Assembly (NCBI GenBank): GCA_031308135.1
Contig: JAHLJT010008756.1
Location: 63,473,588 to 63,537,587 of the forward strand
Source: Acheta domesticus
Taxonomy: Eukaryota > Arthropoda > Insecta > Orthoptera > Gryllidae
Reading direction: 5' to 3'
Length of the DNA: 64,000 nt
Shown: positions 57,138 through 64,000 of the stretch, piece by piece
Numbering within the stretch: position 1 is the stretch's first letter
Layout: every line of letters begins with the position of its first letter
Translations under genes and position numbers: made by a program
Notes under the pieces: model-generated
The model's database searches: none
Told to the model about the DNA's origin: nothing
The model's input: only the letters and a program-made list of their open reading frames with translations

Positions 57138-57744
57138 CAACAGTTTCTTCATATGAAGAAAATGGAGTCAAGAAAACAGAAATTTAATATTCTAGCTCCA
57201 TCCTTGCGATTAAACCGCACAAGACGAAAAGTAGAAAAGTACTACATAAGGCGGTAGCATAAAGGGACGCGGGTTTTTTCAAACATTACGGAAAATCGAA
57301 AAAACAACAAAAATACTATTGCCTTTAATTTTTGTTCAATAGTTCTTCTCCAAGATTAACAAAATGAGGAAGGTTTACAAATTTTGGTATCATTCACTGT
57401 GAAAACAGATTTAGTTATGTTTCCATAAAATGTAATTGACATGATTTATATTTACCAAGATCTCTACGACTATGATGTAGTGGACGATAGGAAATCTGCT
57501 ATCGTAACTTCAAAACGTAATACATTACGTAATATTCATAATATACCTAATTATAACCACTGGATTTTTTTGGTAAAGAATCACACGTGTTTCACGATTT
57601 CTGGACATTGTGTTTATATACATTCACTACTCTTTGCATTTAAAAACACACAATCTTCGAACTTAAAAATATTCGCTATCTTCGTTTCGTTAAAAAGAGC
57701 CATGTAATACACGCTTACTTGCGCTACGAAACGTGTACTACTTA
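57138..57744. other. AT-rich DNA with one 88-codon open frame
   Basis: The plus-strand frame 57441-57707 is basic, with no recognised motif, and is probably chance. Confidence 0.3.
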
Positions 57745-57850
57745 TAGGGTTGCCAGATGTTCTCTATTTGAGTGAACTGTTCACTATTTCTATTCTCATT
57801 TAACTAATTAAAAAATTAAAATAGTGAACATGTAAAAAGATCTTATCCAA
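57745..57850. repeat. Short repeat shared with 24540-24640
   Basis: TATAGGGTTGCCAGATG starts it. A GTTCACTATTT word and its inverse AAATAGTGAAC lie about 45 bases apart, so part of it can form a hairpin. Confidence 0.45.
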
Positions 57851-58535
57851 TAGCGGAAAAAGCAACACTTATTGCATGAGTGAACAAGTGTTAGTGGAGC
57901 TTTTAATGTTTATATTGGCAAGTTTGTAATCTCGATAAGAGCTGACTTTGATACCCATCCTGGCTAATGCGTAGATCAATGAAGTTTTCGTCTTAGTTTG
58001 GTAACTATTCGTAATACATATTCTTTGTTCAAGTGCACAGCAATATGAACGTAATCTAAAAGGGTTTCGTAAATGCCTTCCATATAATACTTTAACAAAC
58101 TCCTGATAAATGCTAATGTACACATAGTTTTATTTGAAGATTTTAACTAATGTATAAAAGATTTATTGCATTTTATGCAAAAGCAAAACTCAACTTCACT
58201 CTTGGTTGTGTTTCAATAAGGAGAATGTATCATTATTATTCAAAGAATCCCTCCTCTTTGTCTCTCCATAAGTTTACTATTTTCTGGAAACATTTCTGCC
58301 AACCCTAACTATTGATGGATTGCAACTCGCACAACGAAACAATCAAGACTGACTACATGTAGTTGGTCTTGGAAACGACGAAATGGACAGATGGTGGCAG
58401 ACAAATTTTCATTCTATTAATTTTAGAATATTAATAAATATAGCTTTTCAAGTGGCTTATTGACCGCATTCTAGCTCTCCGTTGGGTGATCCTACCCGTT
58501 CCCTTCCTGGTTGGGACAAAATCGAACTTGTTTTT
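57851..58535. other. AT-rich DNA, no gene seen
   Basis: One 84-codon minus-strand frame without recognisable features. Confidence 0.35.
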
Positions 58536-59265
58536 ACAGAAAACTTCAGAGTTTTCGAGAAATTTTATACATTATATAAAGCATATGTACTCTCAAATGC
58601 AATAATGTAAATAAATTACCGCTAATGTAAAGATTAACGACGTGAGAGGCTAGTAATATTACATTTTTGTAATTTTTGAAAAAACAAAAGAACAGAGCAA
58701 AATCGCGTTTATGACACCTTAGATACTACATTTAATACAATCTCTACCAAAAGTTTAAAGAAAAAATTGGAATCTTTTTTGATATCTTGTTTTTGTTATT
58801 CTTGTAAATTGCACATTTTGCTCGCATTATTGCGCAAAAACTACTAAAATTTTCAAAAAATGTACAAGATCTAATTATGGACAACAACTTACATTTGAAG
58901 AAAAATCTCTATCTTCAATTTTGTAGTTTTATGAGAACGTCGGAAAAAATACAAACTTTTGCAATTTTCGACGTTGGAAGTTTGGAGTTCATCGAGAAAA
59001 TGGGACCTATACCACCTTTATAAGCGAATTTTATTCTATTCTTTCACGAAATTTAAAAAAAAATACAGCCACTTTTGAGAAAACTTTTAAAATGTCCTGG
59101 GGCTTCTGTAAAGTATCCCCAAATTTTGAAGAAAGTTTTTCAAAGCGCTACAAAACTGGTTAACAAGCGCAAAAACCGACTCATTATATTGTCCCCTGTT
59201 ATTACCTTCTTCAAAATTTGGAGATTTTTTGGAGGCCTGGCAAATTGCAATTTTGCCTTTTCTTA
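58536..59265 (-). repeat. Interspersed repeat R300, inverted copy
   Basis: The reverse complement follows 38050-38700 in order: the AACGACGTGAGAGG region, TTACATTTTTGTAATTTTTG, CTACCAAAAGTTTAAAG, TCTATCTTCAATTTTGTAGT and GGGGCTTCTGTAAAGTATCC. Divergence is moderate and small indels are frequent. It lacks the (GTCC)n and the terminal hairpin. Confidence 0.65.
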
Positions 59266-60239
59266 GGTATTCCTGAAAATTTTGAACATTGTATATCAGC
59301 TTACATTTTAAATATCCACGCACTCCTACATCTTTCATTTGTATTTAGGTATGACCAAAATTACATAAACGTAAAACGAACTCACTAATTGATGAATATA
59401 TTTTTACCCCTCTCATATATCGAGGAAACTATTACATATATTCTCCGATGGAATGGCCAAGTTATCTCAAGAAGCCGAAGTTACCTCTTCTGGGAGGCAG
59501 TTTAATATACGGGCTTCGTAACTTCTCTTGCACTGCAATATTGCGCAAAACTCTAAGTAGACTGCAGTAGACTTTCCAACACATTTTAATGACAAACATG
59601 TATTTTTACAATGGTATTCGTAAACAACGTTTTTAGATAGATGAATTGGCAAAAATTATGTAAATAGCGGAATAGTGAATTCTGATGAATGAAACATCAA
59701 CTTGATCGTATGAACCCAACCAGCGGTTGAATTGGACCCTGTGTGATTTACCATAGGGAGAGAAACGTAGATACTTTGTACTAAATTTAGTTAGAAGGGA
59801 GATAATTCGAAATACTTATTTTGAACTTAATAAACTTGAACGACTGACAAAATGTTGTTTTGTTTTTTGTTGTTGTTTTTTTTGCGGCATGGGCGTAGTC
59901 AGGCTTTCCTGGTAAGACGTGTGTGTTACGATTATTTTCGTGCTGTCAGCAACTAAGAGATAAGCAGAAAGAAGAGTAATGGTAGATCCTCAAAGCGTAA
60001 TGGGAGGAAATCTCAATTCCTTTTTGTTCACCAAAAATTCCATTGGAATCGGACGAAATTCAAACCCCGACCCCAATTGTGGAAAGGAGACGCTTGATAT
60101 GTAAATGGGCAACCTACATAAAATTGAATATTGACACAATGAAAAAAAAATTAACACATACATTTTTATCGATAATTAGTGTTGCTAAACCTACATTAAC
60201 CTAATCAAATACATCGTCACATTTTACCGCCGACTCAAA
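59266..60239. other. AT-rich DNA, no gene seen
   Basis: A GGGGTTTGAATTTCG word on the minus strand at about 60050 recalls a B box but no A box could be placed. Otherwise nothing. Confidence 0.35.
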
Positions 60240-60480
60240 CTCAATTCGTTAGTTTGATCACGTGGCGTACGGCGCCCTGGAATATCCTCGCCAGTAAACG
60301 CTAAAGCATTTTCTCCCTCGACGGAAGATCAAGGCAGACGTTTTACTGCCGGGCGGTTTTCGCTGCAGAGCACGGCTCCGCGGCCTATGCAACCGGCCGT
60401 AAACTGCGGAGGAGGGAGACTTTCACACTCGGGTTAGCGTCCGCCTGCACCGCTCGCCATGGATGTGCAGGGTGGAAGGG
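60240..60480. promoter_or_regulatory. CpG-rich island, possible promoter or enhancer
   Basis: A local CpG-rich stretch with TCACGTGGCG (E-box) at about 60258, GGAATATCC (kappa-B-like) and two GTAAAC words. No exon is visible beside it. Confidence 0.25.
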
Positions 60481-63400
60481 ATAGTGAGAAGAGTGGTGTG
60501 GGGTGGGGGGTAAGGGTTCGGAATGGAGCGCGATGAGAACAGCATAAGGGAAAAAGACACAAGGACAGCAATAGACAGAGGAGTTGTCAGAAATGGCTGA
60601 GGGGTATGGAACGGTAATTGTTGGGTAGTTAGGATTTTCAGATGTTCATGCTGTTATAGCTCCCCTTAGAGAGTAAATTCATATGGATTCTAAGTAGGAC
60701 TGACAGAGGGGAAATGAAAATAAATTCGAATCTATGCAATATTTTATTAAAGGTATTTTAACGGTTTCTGAATGTTACGTAAATGCACAAGCTATAGAAA
60801 AAAAGACCGAAAACAGAGAGAAAAAACAAAAGTAAAGAAGGAAAATAATTGAAAAGACTACTAAAGTAAAACACAGTACAAAAGTTCGTAAAACTAGAAA
60901 GCAGTAAAATGGTGCGTGTAAATTTGAGAACTGAATATAACTGTAAATAGAAAAGTGTCGAGGAACCAGACTTGAAAGGTGAGTTAGTTGCTGTAGATTA
61001 ACAAGGGGTTAAATCCAGCAATTCACCATTTTGCAACCAGATTGCCGGATTCACAATTCGCAAACGATACCGAAAGCAGGAGGCAGGTCCAGAGCTTCAA
61101 AGATTGTCACTGAGACACCAGGCAAGTGAGGCTCACTGACGAGACAAAGCACAAAACAACAAGACAGCAAGCCAATAGGGCGACCGTTACAAAGGTAATA
61201 AAACATTAACTACTTTTTATATAATATTAATATATGAGAAACCTTCAAGACGCTCTGGAGAGAATACATGTATTTGGTAGAAAATTATATGAGAACATCG
61301 TCATGAAAAGCGGTGGTGAGGAGGTACTTCAATGAATTATGTAATTAAGGAACAATTGAGTAGCCAGGTAGAGTAGTAAAAGGGCGGAATTCTGACTTAA
61401 CGTCCAAAACTCGTCAAGTAATCGTCACGACGATATGGTGAATAAATAAAAATGGGGGGTAAAACAAAGTTAACGCCAAAAGAAGAGAGAGGCCTGAAAA
61501 TACATAGAAACGGTTACAAGGCGCCAGAATACAGAGCCTGGAGATTTCTCGCTGCATCTTGAAAAATCTGCAGCTCTCTTTTGACGTCGGAATTACAAAC
61601 CGCCAGCATAGACTCAAAGACGAGTAGTACAGGAAACAGCAAAGCAACCAAACGGAATAGATTGCTACAAAACCAAACGACAGAAAATCGGCAAATTGGA
61701 ATAAGAGGAGAAAGAAGAGGGAATGTTACGGCGAGTTTACGTGATGCAACTTGATGCGGTGAGTTCATTTGCGTTACGTCAGCAAGGAGAAGAAGCAGAA
61801 CAAAAAATGGGGATAGATGAGGTCTCAAGCACACGGAATACAGGATGCAAAGCGGCATCCCGACATCAGAAAACACGGATTCCCGCCCTGACACCGGACT
61901 TAGAAGACCGACGAAAGGAAAAGAGAACAAGACGAAAAGACTCCAAATCAATATGACACCTCTAGGATAAGTATGCGACAGTGCGTGAAGATATGACATT
62001 TATTAACCATTGTGGTATGCAGATATTAAGGAGTAAGAATTGTCATAAATATAAATTGTGATAAGTAAAAACATAGATAATTATAACACGTCTGAAGAAA
62101 ATAGGCTGAAGAAACCGCGATACATTGAGTTAACGAGCTACCTTGGGTGTCACTGGCAGGGAGGGAACAAGTCTCCCCAACATCTTTAACTACATCCAGT
62201 AGTTTAATTGTAATTATATTTTTAACTGAAGATAGTATCAGTATAACATATGGTTGCGATGATCCTAATTCGTTTAATAACGTGAAGACTCTGAACAGGG
62301 AAGTGATAACAGAAATATCGTTGGACGTCCTTCATTGGTCATAAATGCTCGAGAAATGAATATTATGAACAAACTTCATAACTGGCGCGTACATGCAATA
62401 ATTCTCTGTGAGTCTGAGTTTAATTTCTAAAGAAGAGTACCGATAAGCACAATCCTTATTAGTACTAGTGCTCTCACTGCCATCGTACCCGTAACCTGTC
62501 TTTTTTTTTATAAGCCCATTATCAGTCTATATTATAATATAGATGTCATGGAGAATGTTGTAAGGCAACATGTCACGAATAGGAGCCATGTCATGAATAG
62601 CTGCGACATGATTTGACATTTTTAATCTACAGCGTTCACCGATGTCACTTCAATAAATCGATGGAAGTGTTTCTGTGACTTTCACTAAATTTACGGGGAT
62701 GTTCAAACTTCTCCCCCCACCTCGCCGGCAAAAAAATGTAGTGCCGGAGACGCTCAACCAAACTACCCTGATGCCTGCAAAACCTAACGACTATAGTGTA
62801 CATTTTGAGAAGGTAGAAGCCGAAGGTGGCTCAATAATAATTGCAGCTAACTATTTTCGTGAAGCAGTTTTTAAGTAATGTTAAGCAGTATTCTTAAGAA
62901 TTTTTAACAAAATATTGTCCTGTGGTGTGTCTTATTTTCTTAATTTCTCTAATGTCAGCAGAGCAAGACATATTTTTTATGTTAAGGGTCATATAAGAAA
63001 AATTTGGAACATGAAATATCAACACAAATAACCATTTACATTTGTTATTCAATTTGCTCACACTAAATTGCCTTATATAATTTTAAACGAAACGCTCAAA
63101 CCACAAAGTCATAAAGAAAAAGTGAAGAACAAAATTATGAACAGAAGCACGAAACACGTTCGTTTACCACAAGAGTTGATAACGAGTGTGACGTACGAAT
63201 ATGAACATGCAAATCTCACTAACCAATCATCGAATTCTATTCCAACAAAAAGAGCTCTGTGTGTCCTGTCACTTCGTTGCTAATTTCTCAATTTTTAAAA
63301 TTAATCCTCTGGGGTAGAACAACGAACAACGTAGGCGGAGCTGTAGCACGGAGGCAGACACATGGATAATGTTGTAAGGCAATGGAATACTGGGCAAAGC

Positions 63401-63630
63401 GTGGATCTTCAAAAGCAGGGAGATGTTTCTAGTGGAGGAATCTCGTTGTTGGGCGGTGGCAATTCCAGGATTCTCTGGAAAGCAAGGCGAGACTCGAAGG
63501 TAATAAGAAGACAGCAGTTGCAAATTGACAAAGTAAAATAACCTGAATAGAACAAGGGAAATGCATAGTATGGGATATTGGGAAAACTCATTGAATTGGT
63601 GGCGAAAACAGGAAGAGGACAGATGTTAAA
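60481..63630. other. Purine-rich then AT-rich DNA, no gene seen
   Basis: 60700-61960 is strongly purine-rich on the plus strand. The 161-codon minus-strand frame at 61999-61514 is hydrophobic mainly because purine-rich complements encode Phe, Leu, Ser and Pro. The rest holds only 60-84 codon frames. Confidence 0.35.
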
Positions 63631-63633
63631 ATA

Positions 63634-63996
63634 TTGAATTGAATTGAATTGAATTGAATTGCCTTATTTTACGTGGCGAGACTCAGGCCATGAGGCCTGC
63701 TCTTCCGTCTGACCACGCAAATTTCGCTACGCTCCTTTCACCTAGCGGAGAAAGAAGGTATTATCTCGGGCGACGAAACAGGCGATTTGAATTTAGCTCA
63801 GAGGCGTCATTTAGGCTTGAGGATCTTTTACATGCAAGTAAATCTACCAACATGGGCCAGCCGGCTTTACTTCCCCTCCGCGGAAGGCGTACGAAGGATT
63901 TTTTCGCCCGTAAAAATCCACGGCTTCGATCGGGTTTGAACCCGCGAACTTGGGTATGACAGTCCGGCACGCTAACCGTCACACCATCGAATCCGC
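63634..63996 (-). mobile_element. tRNA-derived SINE of a third family (SINE-C) with (AATTC)n tail
   Basis: On the minus strand the head GGCGGATTCGATGGTGTGAC and GGTTAGCGTGCC (A-box region) is followed by a B box GGGTTCAAACCCG. The body of about 270 bp ends in ACGTGGCGAGACTCAGGCCA reversed, and the tail is about five AATTC units at 63634-63660. It appears complete or nearly so. The 5' end is within a few bases of the window edge, so a target duplication cannot be checked. Confidence 0.8.
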
Positions 63997-64000
63997 CAAA

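Noticed and set aside
61514..61999. 161-codon hydrophobic minus-strand frame resembling a membrane protein
   Set aside because: The plus strand is purine-rich, so the complement codes for Phe/Leu/Ser/Pro by composition; no receptor or transporter motif is seen.

Overview
This is a stretch of eukaryotic, most likely arthropod (insect-like), nuclear DNA. The background is AT-rich and non-coding, cut by short GC-rich blocks and crowded with transposon debris. Every recognisable protein fragment is transposon-derived: jockey-like LINE reverse transcriptase tails, one LINE endonuclease piece and one short LINE C-terminus. I find no convincing host gene, no canonical tRNA or rRNA gene and no CRISPR array. 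Nearly all open frames are short and chance-like, or they lie in low-complexity GC-rich or strand-skewed DNA where several frames are open at once. Two runs of exactly 1000 N (1252-2251, 20405-21404) are assembly gaps. The species cannot be named from the sequence. The mix of elements (long-LTR element, two tRNA-type SINE families plus a third, jockey and other LINEs, a Penelope-like inverted repeat, hAT and TA-target MITEs) fits a repeat-rich insect.

Layout, left side. 1-1251 is part of a long LTR. 4880-6000 is a GC-rich block split by a 735-bp hAT MITE with an 8-bp target duplication. 5999-6690 is a SINE split by a second SINE. 7484-7694 and 12843-13065 are hairpin MITEs. 9530-10520 is a second GC-rich block split by a full-length 545-bp SINE. 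10588-11019 is an inverted repeat with hammerhead-like motifs. 13434-14005 is a SINE between 53-bp direct repeats. 15206-15400 is a tandem duplication. 17278-17822 is another SINE. 23590-24490 is a GC-rich triplet-biased block.

Layout, middle. 26-34 kb holds several more SINE copies, two LINE insertions with target duplications, a jockey ORF2 tail and a Tigger/pogo-like MITE. 35256-41011 looks like one large inverted-repeat element. Its arms, however, each start TG, end CA and carry their own different 4-bp target duplication (ATAA, GTAT), so they are best read as two solo LTRs in opposite orientation. The right one sits inside an interspersed repeat with a period of about 300 bp, whose spacing resumes in phase beyond the LTR. 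The same repeat recurs at 43.3 and 58.5 kb.

Layout, right side. 44-48.7 kb has CpG-rich, promoter-like stretches, a strongly C-rich tract and a motif-rich block. 51-52.9 kb is a cluster of SINE, LINE and MITE insertions. 55.4-55.95 kb is a motif-rich GC block ending in a 12-bp tandem array. The window ends in a third SINE family with an (AATTC)n tail. The working logic of the region is layered insertion: target duplications let several events be ordered (SINE into SINE, LTR into repeat, MITE and SINE into GC-rich blocks).
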